From a virus: a stretch of DNA of 22,296 nt. This document shows, one piece after another, positions 14,192 through 22,175 of the stretch. The first letter of the stretch is position 1, and every line of letters begins with the position of its first letter. The notes below the pieces were generated by a model, which saw only the letters and a program-made list of their open reading frames with translations, did no database searches and was not told the origin of the DNA. The stretch is from positions 1-22,296 of the IMG/VR virus record IMGVR_UViG_3300033388_003070. The stretch is one strand, 5' to 3'. A program made the position numbers and the translations under genes.

Positions 14192-15307
14192 TTAACCTCC
14201 CATCATACTATTTATTATTCCAGTAAAATTTTGTTTAACAAGAGTAATATCATTATCTGAAAAATACTTGTCCAACCATACATAAAATTCTTCATATTTT
14301 TTTACTATAATCTTTTTTTCTTTTATATTCATATTACGAATATCTAATATCTGTGGACTGGAAAGTATATTAAAATGTGGTTCTAGTCTTATTTTTTTAA
14401 AATTTAGTTGTGAATACCATTTAAACATATCTATTACATTTAAAATATTTTCAGTACATACAGTTATAGCAAATGAGGCAAAAGTATTTGAGTGTGAATA
14501 TTTTTCAAATAATTCTAAATTTTTCTTTACAATATTCCATTTTGCAGGGTATCTTATTTTTTCAAAAGTATCATTAATTCCATCAACTGAAAAACCAACT
14601 CTTACGTTTTTAAACTTCTTCCAAGTATCCAACATTTTTTTAGTTAGAACTATACCATTGGTATTATAATCTAAATGAATATGATTATTATGGTTCTTTT
14701 CTATTATAATCTGTAAAAGATTCCAATGGTTTTTTATTATTGTTGGTTCACCACCAGTTATATAAATTTTGTTTATATATTGTAAATTTTTAATTAACTC
14801 TTTTATATAGGGAGTATCTAAATTACCAGACCAATCTATAATTTTGTTATTCCACATACTTGAATTTGCTCTATCACATATAATACATTTACCATTACAT
14901 TTATTCCCAAATCGTAAATCATAATATTCTATTGGAAAATCTTTTTCTTTAATTGAACCGTCTTTGCTTGTCAGTTTAATTGCTTTTTTTATTAATTCTG
15001 GATAAAAAGAATTATTAACTTGTCTATTACTATCAAGACTAACTAATTCTCTATTCCAACATTGACTACATAATATATGTTTTTGTCCTGCTAACATAGA
15101 TTTTCTTAATTCTTTATATAAGATATGATTTCTTGGAATTGTATCTTTTTCTGCATTTTTTCTAGTTCCATCCAATCTTCTTAAAAAAGAAAAAGGAGAA
15201 TGATTGCAAATACAACAAATTCTTATATCACCTATGCTATTTACACTAGAATGAATCCACGGTAAAGGACAAAATGTTTTATTGATTTTTAAAGTATTCA
15301 ATTTCAT
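14192..15307 (-). CDS. Twitch-domain radical SAM protein
   Basis: A 371-residue enzyme with an auxiliary cluster domain before the radical SAM barrel. The N-terminus has TFC13-PLPWIHSSVNSIGDIRIC-C and further cysteines at C34, C80 and C83 (ILCSQCWNRE), typical of the phage and bacterial 'twitch domain' radical SAM family that begins F-C-PLPW-H. The catalytic motif is C137-NGK-C141-II-C144, followed by YITGGEPTIIKNHW (GGEP motif, residues 185-188), DYNTNGIVLTKKMLDTW and VGFSVDGINDTFEKIR in the barrel. Substrates of this family are unknown to me. The start at 15307 overlaps the upstream gene by 29 nt and is fixed by the conserved FCPLPW end. The stop abuts the methyltransferase start. Confidence 0.88.
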   Translation of the reverse strand: MKLNTLKINKTFCPLPWIHSSVNSIGDIRICCICNHSPFSFLRRLDGTRKNAEKDTIPRNHILYKELRKSMLAGQKHILCSQCWNRELVSLDSNRQVNNSFYPELIKKAIKLTSKDGSIKEKDFPIEYYDLRFGNKCNGKCIICDRANSSMWNNKIIDWSGNLDTPYIKELIKNLQYINKIYITGGEPTIIKNHWNLLQIIIEKNHNNHIHLDYNTNGIVLTKKMLDTWKKFKNVRVGFSVDGINDTFEKIRYPAKWNIVKKNLELFEKYSHSNTFASFAITVCTENILNVIDMFKWYSQLNFKKIRLEPHFNILSSPQILDIRNMNIKEKKIIVKKYEEFYVWLDKYFSDNDITLVKQNFTGIINSMMGG

Positions 15308-16361
15308 TATCTTTATAATTTGTTAACTTACTGGGGTCAGCTAAGCTTCTTATTGGAACTAAACTACATACTCCTTTTATTCTTCCATCTGCACCAGGTT
15401 TATGAAGTCTATCTAATTTTTCAATTTTATCTTTGAATTTTAATGCTTCATTTAATTTACCTGGTGGTGTCATTAATTTTACTTCAATCCAATTTTCATC
15501 AGATATAGAATCATGTCTATCCATAAATATTTGTAATACATGAATAAAATGTTGTTTATTCATATATTCAAAATGAGCACTTAAATTTATATTATTGATA
15601 TATTTACAAGCTTCTTTCCAAAATGATAATCTTTTTGAAACATTACTTGTTACTAGAATATTTTGATTTCTTGATTTTAAATAACTTATAATATCAATAA
15701 AACCAGGATGTGTAGTTGGTTCTCCACCACCAAAGTTCCATCTTATTTTATTTCCTTGTGTACAATTAATAAAATTATTACATGATTCTAAAATTAAATC
15801 TATTGGTATAAATTTTTCTACTTTGTTATGTATTCCTGGCCAACAATACGAACAATTATAATTACATCGTCTTGTTAAATCCCATAATATTTGATATGGT
15901 ATTGGAAAGTTCATTTCAACAGCACAATGATTTCCAATAGATTTTTTTAAATTTTTATTAGTTCTATCTTGACCATAGTATCCATCTTTTGTAACGGCAA
16001 GAAGATTTTTACATCTATTTGTTTTACTAACTATTATATCAGCACCACATGAACATGTTTTAAATTCACATATATTCCATTGTTTTAAAGGAAACCATCC
16101 ATCATATATATTTCCAATTAGTCCTTTATGTTCTCCAACTTTAAGTTTTTTAATTACATTATTTTTATTATATATATTAATTGATGAACTTGCTGTATTA
16201 CAAATCAAAATATTTCCATCATAATCAATATATAAACTTCTAACTCCAGCTGCGCATAACCATCCTTTCCAATGATTAAACCCTCGTGCTATTGCTTCAT
16301 CAACTGACACACGAATAAATTTTCCACTAATATCATATATTCTTAATTGTTTATTACTCAT
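15279..16361 (-). CDS. Radical SAM protein with N-terminal auxiliary Fe-S domain
   Basis: A 360-residue radical SAM enzyme. The start at 16361 (MSNKQLRIYD) is chosen because AAGGAG lies 8 nt upstream and it forms an ATGA overlap with the previous gene; an in-frame upstream start would add six residues. The N-terminal domain has GWLC36-AAG, IDYDGNILIC54, then IC98, TC103-S-C105-GADI and RC. The radical SAM motif is RRC166-NYN-C170-SY-C173, with GGGEPTTHPGF (about 211-221) and ILVTSNVSKR in the barrel. The GW-C-AG...ID-G...C...C-C domain is also found in the protein encoded just upstream (16358-17302), but there at the C-terminus. The last 29 nt overlap the next gene. Confidence 0.87.
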   Translation of the reverse strand: MSNKQLRIYDISGKFIRVSVDEAIARGFNHWKGWLCAAGVRSLYIDYDGNILICNTASSSINIYNKNNVIKKLKVGEHKGLIGNIYDGWFPLKQWNICEFKTCSCGADIIVSKTNRCKNLLAVTKDGYYGQDRTNKNLKKSIGNHCAVEMNFPIPYQILWDLTRRCNYNCSYCWPGIHNKVEKFIPIDLILESCNNFINCTQGNKIRWNFGGGEPTTHPGFIDIISYLKSRNQNILVTSNVSKRLSFWKEACKYINNINLSAHFEYMNKQHFIHVLQIFMDRHDSISDENWIEVKLMTPPGKLNEALKFKDKIEKLDRLHKPGADGRIKGVCSLVPIRSLADPSKLTNYKDNEIEYFKNQ

Positions 16362-17302
16362 GGTTTCTCCTTGGTACACATTATATCAAAATTACAATGA
16401 CAATATTCACGGTTACATATTATTGGATTAATTGGAAGTTTAACATGATGTTTAATATCTCCTAAATTACCGCCTTCTAAACACCATCCCCTCCATACTA
16501 GTCCATTTGTATCTATAACTATTTGTTCAATACCTGCATAGCATTTCCATCCTTTCCAATTATTTGATTTTTCAATAATAAATTTATGACATGAAATTAC
16601 TTTTTCTGTATTATGTCCAATTAATTTCATTGCCCCTCTAAATGACGGCCAATAATTATTCCATTTTATTTTACCCGTATATAATTTTCCTTGATTAGTA
16701 ATAATTTCTTTTTGTTTTTCTGTGTATTCATATAATTCATCTTTAAAGTCTACTAAAAGGGGTTGAAGTGCCATTGATACATTTGTAATATCTTTAACAA
16801 TTTTTTCAGCAATCTTTAAACATAAATTAAAATGATTGGGGTGCATCATTATATTAATATGTATTTTCATATAATTGTTTAATAATTTTATTACTTTAAT
16901 ATAATGATTTTTATTTGAAAATTCTGGATGAAAACTTAAACAAGTATTATCAATTTTGTCTTTTATATTATCCCACCATTTTAGTGATTGACTTCCATTG
17001 GATATTATTCCAACAGTAACATTTTCATAAAATTTTAAAAATGTTACAAGGTCATAAAAACCATACCAATATGTTACTTCACCACCTGTAAATTCAAAAT
17101 GTATATTTTTATTTTTATAATGTTTAATAATTTTCTTACAAAAATTAATAATAATATTCAAATCAAGTTTTTCAGATGAACCACTGTGAAGAAAATCAGG
17201 ACAATAAGAACATTTATAATTACATGAATTTAATAAACACCAATTAACAACTACAGTATCTTTAGCAAATTGTTTAGCATGTTCTAATTTATAGTATTCC
17301 AT
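16358..17302 (-). CDS. Radical SAM protein with C-terminal auxiliary Fe-S domain
   Basis: A 314-residue radical SAM enzyme. The start at 17302 (MEYYKLEHAKQF) makes a TAATG junction with the upstream gene; an upstream in-frame start is possible but adds only MGICI. The motif is NSC27-NYK-C31-SY-C34-PDFLHSG, and the SAM-binding loop reads FEFTGGEVTYWYGF, with Val replacing Pro in GGEP. VTVGIISNGSQSLKWW and TCLSFHPEFSNKNHY follow in the barrel. The C-terminal domain (about 235-314) reads GWKCYAGIEQIVIDTNGLVW, then GWCLEGGNLGDIKHH, and ICNREYCHCNFDI, a SPASM/twitch-like cluster domain. It is likely partner or paralogue of the next radical SAM gene, which carries the same domain on the other side. 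Confidence 0.87.
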   Translation of the reverse strand: MEYYKLEHAKQFAKDTVVVNWCLLNSCNYKCSYCPDFLHSGSSEKLDLNIIINFCKKIIKHYKNKNIHFEFTGGEVTYWYGFYDLVTFLKFYENVTVGIISNGSQSLKWWDNIKDKIDNTCLSFHPEFSNKNHYIKVIKLLNNYMKIHINIMMHPNHFNLCLKIAEKIVKDITNVSMALQPLLVDFKDELYEYTEKQKEIITNQGKLYTGKIKWNNYWPSFRGAMKLIGHNTEKVISCHKFIIEKSNNWKGWKCYAGIEQIVIDTNGLVWRGWCLEGGNLGDIKHHVKLPINPIICNREYCHCNFDIMCTKEKP

Positions 17303-18237
17303 TATACATATTCCCATGGTTTATAATTATAACTTATCATTTTATTTGTTAATTCCTTTTTAGTTGTTATTATTTTATTACTTGAATCAAATTTTATATC
17401 AAAGTGTTTTAAATAATCTGTTAGTCCATCATCAGTATAAGGTTCATTAAAAAATTGAACAGTTTTTCCTAATAATATATATTCAAATATTAGTCTACCA
17501 AATTGCTCTTGATATTCAAGATATTTTCTTCTTCTATATATAAAAGTTTTATAATTAAATAAATGATTTGATTCATTATATTTTAGAGGAACTTTAACAC
17601 CATTTTTTATTATCCAATCTGGTTCAAAACTAAAACCTTTTCCAAACTTATCTATTAATAATTTAGAATATTTTTTATCGTCATCCCATCTAAAAAAATA
17701 TTCGTTTTTGTTTTCATATTTGATAGTATTCAACATATCAATATTAATATTTTTAAAGAATACTTCAGCATTTAAATCTGGATATTTATTTTTAAATATC
17801 TTATAGTTATTTGGAGGCATTAGAAATATAGTTTCTTTTGTATAAAAGTTTCTTAGTGTTTCATATAAATCAACTTCATTAAAAAATCTAGCATATTTCA
17901 TATCTTTTAAATGATAAGTTAACTCAATAGAATCCATCACTAATAATTTTTTACATATAACATATATTCCTAATTCTTTAGCAGAAATAAGAGTTTTAAA
18001 ATCTGTTATAACAATACCAGGTTCTATGATTTCTTTTTTTAGAATTTTTATTTCACCTTTACCTAATACATATGACCGTTTAGTATTATTAATAATTTCA
18101 TATAATCTTTTTACATTTTCACAATAGAATTTAATTTTATATCCTTCTCTGTCTTTTAAATGTTGTTGAATGTCAAGATGATTTAAATACGAACCTTGAG
18201 TTCCTTTTTGGTAAGTTATAAATACTATTTCTTTCAT
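17302..18237 (-). CDS. Probable GT-B-type glycosyltransferase
   Basis: A 311-residue protein starting MKEIVFITYQKGTQGSYLNH; an upstream in-frame ATG (18309) is rejected because it would overlap the previous gene by 71 nt and adds a non-conserved basic stretch. The first half looks like a Rossmann domain (IVFITYQ, YKIKFYCENVKRLYE, GIVITDFKTLISAKELGIYVICKK). The second half has KTFIYRRRKYLEYQEQFGRL followed by IFEYILLGKTVQFFNEPYTDDG, which fits the donor-binding end of GT-B enzymes (a conserved Glu in a segment before 'E-l-lGk-V'). No Walker or other motif is seen. Sugar donor and acceptor are unknown. Other readings: a phage-specific Rossmann protein with no transferase activity. Confidence 0.6.
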   Translation of the reverse strand: MKEIVFITYQKGTQGSYLNHLDIQQHLKDREGYKIKFYCENVKRLYEIINNTKRSYVLGKGEIKILKKEIIEPGIVITDFKTLISAKELGIYVICKKLLVMDSIELTYHLKDMKYARFFNEVDLYETLRNFYTKETIFLMPPNNYKIFKNKYPDLNAEVFFKNINIDMLNTIKYENKNEYFFRWDDDKKYSKLLIDKFGKGFSFEPDWIIKNGVKVPLKYNESNHLFNYKTFIYRRRKYLEYQEQFGRLIFEYILLGKTVQFFNEPYTDDGLTDYLKHFDIKFDSSNKIITTKKELTNKMISYNYKPWEYV

Positions 18238-18238
18238 G

Positions 18239-19186
18239 TTAAAAATCCTTACTAGTTCTGAGTGGATTTTTAAAAATCGACCTAAAAAATTTAGATGCGT
18301 TTTCATCAATCTCAGCTATTTCAAATTCCAGGTCATTTCTAATTTCTTCACCAAGTAATTTTATTTCTTGTATTAGTTTTTTATTATCCCAACAATATCC
18401 ACTTTTTGTACACATATGTTTGCTAGTATATGATTCAAATAATGGATATATTTCACTCAACCAGTAATTTTCTAAGTATTCAAAATCTCTTACATTTATA
18501 TAATCCCAATTAGTTAGGTTTGTTTTATATGCTCCAAGTCTTGCTCCGTAAATACTCCATAAACCATTTTCAACATCTGCTCCAACAGAACACCAAACTA
18601 ATAATCTAATAATATTTTTCCAGTACATTTGTTTTTTTAATTCTTTAATTGGAATTTTAACACCTTGGTTTAATGTCATTTTAACGCCTTCGCGAAATCC
18701 TGACCTCCATGCCTGTCTTGGTGAACCATTTGGATAAGTTATAGATGATACTTTATTACTATGAATATATCCCTTTTCAAAACAAAATTCAACTTTATTT
18801 TTTGGTTGATCTGAATTTTCATGTGTTTTCATTTTCATTACAAATGGTTTTGTCCAACATTTAAGACTTCCATTGCCATAAATTAAACCATTAACATAAT
18901 TCATACTGCTCCAACTAATAGTTTTTGTCATATCTTCAGCTATTTCTTTTGGTATTGATAAATCAAAAAATTCTGGTTTAATTATTGTATCAGCATCACA
19001 AGTAATAAATCTATCCGTATCTGATATTTGTGCTGCTGTTTTATGTGCTGCATCAGAACCATATACACCATGAACTCTTTTTACCCAAGGACATTTTTTT
19101 TGAATATTAGCCCAATGTTCATCAGCATTATCCTCATCATATGAAATAAAAATTATATCAAATTCTGTTACAGGTATTTCACTCAT
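18239..19186 (-). CDS. GT-A-type glycosyltransferase (phage family, DxD motif)
   Basis: A 315-residue protein. The start at 19186 (MSEIPVTEFD) has AAGGTG 8 nt upstream; the in-frame GTG three codons earlier is less likely. The N-terminal domain fits a GT-A fold: DIIFISYDEDNADEHWANI, WVKRVHGVYGSDAAHKTAAQ, then RFITCDADTIIKPEF, where D64-A65-D66 is the DxD metal and nucleotide-sugar site. SWSSMNYVNGLIYGNGSLKC follows as the conserved acceptor-side segment. The C-terminal 140 residues are helical and aromatic (VRDFEYLENYWLSEIYPLFE). Similar proteins annotated as glycosyltransferases are known in T4-like phages of marine bacteria (from memory). It overlaps the upstream gene by 8 nt and is 1 nt from the next start. 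Confidence 0.75.
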   Translation of the reverse strand: MSEIPVTEFDIIFISYDEDNADEHWANIQKKCPWVKRVHGVYGSDAAHKTAAQISDTDRFITCDADTIIKPEFFDLSIPKEIAEDMTKTISWSSMNYVNGLIYGNGSLKCWTKPFVMKMKTHENSDQPKNKVEFCFEKGYIHSNKVSSITYPNGSPRQAWRSGFREGVKMTLNQGVKIPIKELKKQMYWKNIIRLLVWCSVGADVENGLWSIYGARLGAYKTNLTNWDYINVRDFEYLENYWLSEIYPLFESYTSKHMCTKSGYCWDNKKLIQEIKLLGEEIRNDLEFEIAEIDENASKFFRSIFKNPLRTSKDF

Positions 19187-20090
19187 AATTATCACCTTTT
19201 AATAAAACACTTATATATTTGTTATTATATATTAAAGTTTTTCCTTTAATATCTTTTTTTAATTTTATTAATATATTTTTACGTTCTAATTTTTCTTTAT
19301 CTAAATAAAATTTATCATGTAAAATATTTGGGTCATGTCTATCTACTACAAAAAACTCAATTTCTTTTTGAAATCTAATAAGATTTAAGTTTTCAATATT
19401 ATTTTGAATACTAATTCCTGTATCTGTTGGTGTTACAATTAAATGGTATGAAAAATTATTTGATTTTTGTATATGGTCTGCCTTATGAATATCAAATTTT
19501 ATTTTTTCTTTTATAGGTGATATTAATTTTAGTTCTCCTTTTGACCATGAGTATTTTTCAAATAATTTAATTGTAAAAAACTCAATATAATTTTTATCAA
19601 TAGGAGGAAGTTCAAAAAACATTTGACCTGATTCTAATAAATCTTGTGCTTCAATTATAAGAGTTTTTATTATTTTATCCTTTTCTTTAACAATAATTCT
19701 TATCTCTGTTCCATGTTCAAATTTAACTTCATTTCTAAAGTTTGTTTGATATAAAGGAATAATATCTGCAATGTCAAGAGAAACTTCTAAAACATTATCT
19801 GAATAATATGTAAGTTTTAAATTACTTTCTGCTTCTTCTTTATATGGAATTTTATATAAAATTTGATTAGGACTTCTTAACATGATTATGTTATTCTTTT
19901 CAAATAACATATATTTTTTAAGTTCATTATTATACGCGACAATCCATTGAGTAATACCTTTTGTTCCTGTTATAAAACCTACAACTTCTTCAATACTACA
20001 TTCTATATAAAGTTCTTTACCTTTTTTCTTTTCACTAAGAATATCTGTTATTTGACCTGTTTTTTCATAATAAACATATTTTTTCTTCAT
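19179..20090 (-). CDS. Unrecognised protein, beta-rich
   Basis: A 303-residue protein I do not recognise, located between glycosyltransferase genes. It shows many alternating hydrophobic strands (QILYKIPYKEEAESNLKLTY, VLEVSLDIADIIPLYQTNF, TEIRIIVKEKDKIIKTLIIE, FNIHKADHIQKSNNFSY-type stretches) and few long helices. There are no cysteine clusters, DxD motif, signal peptide or membrane segments. This profile would suit a virion, baseplate or carbohydrate-associated beta protein rather than an enzyme, but this is only a compositional impression. The start at 20090 overlaps the upstream gene by 26 nt, with AGAGG about 12 nt upstream. It is embedded in the accessory operon and so may be the protein acceptor or a carrier for the glycosyltransferases around it. 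Confidence 0.7.
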   Translation of the reverse strand: MKKKYVYYEKTGQITDILSEKKKGKELYIECSIEEVVGFITGTKGITQWIVAYNNELKKYMLFEKNNIIMLRSPNQILYKIPYKEEAESNLKLTYYSDNVLEVSLDIADIIPLYQTNFRNEVKFEHGTEIRIIVKEKDKIIKTLIIEAQDLLESGQMFFELPPIDKNYIEFFTIKLFEKYSWSKGELKLISPIKEKIKFDIHKADHIQKSNNFSYHLIVTPTDTGISIQNNIENLNLIRFQKEIEFFVVDRHDPNILHDKFYLDKEKLERKNILIKLKKDIKGKTLIYNNKYISVLLKGDNYE

Positions 20091-20898
20091 AAATTTTAAT
20101 AACCTCTTTGCTTAAAAAGTTTTTTTTAATATAATGAAATGGATAAATTTGATTGAAATTGTTTATTTTTAATTCAATTTTTCCATGATAGTTAGTAAAA
20201 AATGTAGAAAGCTCTTTATTCCAATCGCTCATAATATCATCATCTTGTATTCTACTTCGCATATGAATAAATGATAAAAAATTTGATCTGAATTTCCAAT
20301 TATAATCGAATTGAATTTTTGCTGCTATTGCAAATACAACATCACTACTAAGAAAATTTGGTGGATTTTTAAGAAATTTATTATAAAATTCTTTCCAGTT
20401 TTTAAATATTATTTTAACTAATTTAAAATATTGTTCAATTTCTTTAGTCTTTTTAAAATAGAATAATGCTGTATAAAAATTTGGAAGTTTATTATTTGTA
20501 AATACTTTTCTATAATAATCAGATGTGGTAAATTCATTTCTATAATTTCTTACTTTAGTTGTAAAGCTTATATCATATATTGATAATAGTTCCCACCATG
20601 TAGAAATATCATTAAAAAATAACATATCAGAATCTAAAATAATAGTTTCATCATATGGTGTTAGTTCAAAAAATTGCCATTTATTATTAATTTTCCAATC
20701 ATCATTAATTTTATCAACATATATAATTTTATCAAATAATTTTATATATTTATCTGGAATTTTATTATCTTTATTTACAATTACAGATAATTTATTTATT
20801 TCTTTCTGTGAAAGACGCAAAGACATTGATAATACATATGCCATTTTTACATAATCATTCTTACCATTTTGTGCTAAAGTTAAAAATCCTTTACTCAT
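20065..20898 (-). CDS. Glycogenin/GT8-like glycosyltransferase (paralogue A)
   Basis: A 277-residue protein. The start at 20898 (MSKGFLTLAQNG) overlaps the upstream gene by 8 nt; upstream in-frame codons are inside that gene and not conserved. The GT-A fold is suggested by KGFLTLAQNGKNDYVKMAYVL at the N-terminus, INKLSVIVNKD, then WQFFELTPYDETIILDSDML, where D89-S90-D91 is the DxD metal site in the typical GT8/glycogenin context ('f-l-pYd-viylDsD-l'). FYTALFYFKKTKEIEQYF and LSSDVVFAIAAKI are the later conserved blocks (the latter supplying the acceptor-side Asp). It is a diverged paralogue of the upstream neighbour, sharing PY-ETI--DSD and the D-VF-IA segment. Sugar and acceptor unknown. Confidence 0.75.
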   Translation of the reverse strand: MSKGFLTLAQNGKNDYVKMAYVLSMSLRLSQKEINKLSVIVNKDNKIPDKYIKLFDKIIYVDKINDDWKINNKWQFFELTPYDETIILDSDMLFFNDISTWWELLSIYDISFTTKVRNYRNEFTTSDYYRKVFTNNKLPNFYTALFYFKKTKEIEQYFKLVKIIFKNWKEFYNKFLKNPPNFLSSDVVFAIAAKIQFDYNWKFRSNFLSFIHMRSRIQDDDIMSDWNKELSTFFTNYHGKIELKINNFNQIYPFHYIKKNFLSKEVIKIYEEKICLL

Positions 20899-21796
20899 AT
20901 ATTTTTTCCATACATAATTTAATAAATTTATCACTATTTTTTAATAATTCTTTTTTATTCATAATATGAACATTAAAACCTTTAGCATTAACTAAAGTTA
21001 TTTTCCATGGTTCTTTTGGGTGATAAGAATGAAATATTATTTCATTCGTATTAATTATTTTAGCTATTTTATCTTTTTGATATGATGACACCATTGTATC
21101 TTGTGGTAAAGATTTTATTCCTTGAGTTGTAAATCCATTAAGTATATGTAACGCAATACTAAAAACAAAATCATTTCTATAAATACCATATTTAAATCCA
21201 TATAAAAATTGGAAAAAATTATACTCTTCTCTAATATAATCAACTAATTCAAAAAATGATTTAGCAAGTAAAGACTTTTTAAAATATACAGCTGTTGCCC
21301 AACACATAGGAATACCATGGTTTGATATTCTTTTATCTTTTAATTCAAATTCATTATTTTGCAAATCAACTGTTTTATGATTCATTAATATATCTTCATT
21401 ACATCCCCATATATTATCAAAATCATTATTCATTAAAATATAATCTGAATCTATTAAAATTGTTTCATTGTATGGGGAATATTGATATGATAACACTCTG
21501 TTTTGATTATCAAAATCTGATTTGAATGTGTGCCAAGGGGAATCAAAGTGGGTTCTTTTTTTACTTATAAATTTTTCTTTTGCTATAATGATATTATCAA
21601 ATGCTGTTCTAATAACTTTTTCTGAAACTGAATTATACATCCATTTTTTAGCATTTTCATTCATTATTATTGTAGTGTGATTGTGTTTCAGGTGAGTTTT
21701 AATTGAAAGAGCACAACAAACTGCTAATTTACCATAATTAAGATTAGACATTTTTTTATTACCAAAAGCAAGTAAAAGGTATCCTCTTTTATTCAT
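20891..21796 (-). CDS. Glycogenin/GT8-like glycosyltransferase (paralogue B)
   Basis: A 301-residue protein starting MNKRGYLLLAFGNKKMS at 21796, with the ATG overlapping the upstream stop by 8 nt (a TTG three codons earlier is less likely). It aligns with paralogue A: GYLLLAFGNKKMSNLNYGKL, HTTIIMNENAKKW, then YQYSPYNETILIDSDYILMN, with the DxD at D116-S117-D118, followed by CWATAVYFKKSLLAKSFFEL and RNDFVFSIALHILNG. A long insert (FISKKRTHFDSPWHTFKSDF) separates the second and third strands. Such enzymes transfer a hexose from UDP-sugar to a growing glycan or a protein tyrosine. Being first in the enzyme operon, it would be made earliest and perhaps most. Product unknown. Confidence 0.75.
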   Translation of the reverse strand: MNKRGYLLLAFGNKKMSNLNYGKLAVCCALSIKTHLKHNHTTIIMNENAKKWMYNSVSEKVIRTAFDNIIIAKEKFISKKRTHFDSPWHTFKSDFDNQNRVLSYQYSPYNETILIDSDYILMNNDFDNIWGCNEDILMNHKTVDLQNNEFELKDKRISNHGIPMCWATAVYFKKSLLAKSFFELVDYIREEYNFFQFLYGFKYGIYRNDFVFSIALHILNGFTTQGIKSLPQDTMVSSYQKDKIAKIINTNEIIFHSYHPKEPWKITLVNAKGFNVHIMNKKELLKNSDKFIKLCMEKIYE

Positions 21797-22142
21797 CCCA
21801 ATCAATTACCTTTTTTATATTTCTTATTTTATTAAGCTTTTGGTAATCTTTATAATATTGATTAATAACATTTTTATATCTTTTATAAACAACATTATAA
21901 AATTCTTGTAAGTCTGTAATTAAAATAGGGGCATCGTTAGTATCAAGAAAAACAAATTCACTTTCTTTTTTTGATAACAATGTAGAAATAAACAAAATTA
22001 ATTCTTTATCTATTTTAAATAAATTATTTTTATAAACTATTAATAATTTATTATTCATTAAAACTTTTAGATTTTTTTGTTTTGTAGATAATATTATTCT
22101 AAAATTTGAAAAATCTAAAGCTTTTTTTAAACGTTTATCCAT
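21789..22142 (-). CDS. Small conserved-type phage protein, function unknown
   Basis: A 117-residue Lys/Ile-rich protein. The N-terminal half looks like two beta hairpins (FRIILSTKQKNLKVLMNNKLL, LIVYKNNLFKIDKELILFIS) and the C-terminal half a long helix (QEFYNVVYKRYKNVINQYY then KDYQKLNKIRNIKKVIDWDE). The opening MDKRLKKALDFSNFRIIL and the ending RNIKKVIDWDE remind me of a small protein found near structural genes in T4-like cyanophages, but I cannot confirm that. It is the first complete gene after the late promoter at 22168, with an AAAGGTAAA-type ribosome-binding region, and its last codons overlap the first glycosyltransferase gene. It probably belongs to the structural neighbourhood rather than to the pathway. 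Confidence 0.7.
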   Translation of the reverse strand: MDKRLKKALDFSNFRIILSTKQKNLKVLMNNKLLIVYKNNLFKIDKELILFISTLLSKKESEFVFLDTNDAPILITDLQEFYNVVYKRYKNVINQYYKDYQKLNKIRNIKKVIDWDE

Positions 22143-22167
22143 TTCACAATTTACCTTTTACCTTTTA

Positions 22168-22175
22168 TATTTATA
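22168..22175 (-). promoter_or_regulatory. T4-type late promoter heading the accessory operon (TATAAATA)
   Basis: Exact TATAAATA on the minus strand, 25 nt upstream of the ATG at 22142 and overlapping the stop codon (22173-22171) of the upstream gene, as at the gp23 and gp20 promoters. No gap longer than two bases and no other well-placed perfect copy is seen between here and 6214, so this promoter (or one further upstream) probably drives the accessory genes late in infection. Confidence 0.7.

Noticed and set aside
6708-16361. RiPP biosynthesis locus
   Set aside because: Several radical SAM genes would fit, but no small precursor-like gene, peptidase, recognition-domain protein or exporter is found and there is no intergenic space to hide one; kept only as an alternative.
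18238-18309. Longer N-terminus of the GT-B-like gene
   Set aside because: The extension overlaps the upstream gene by 71 nt and gives a basic, unstructured stretch; the ATG at 18237 begins the conserved-looking first strand.
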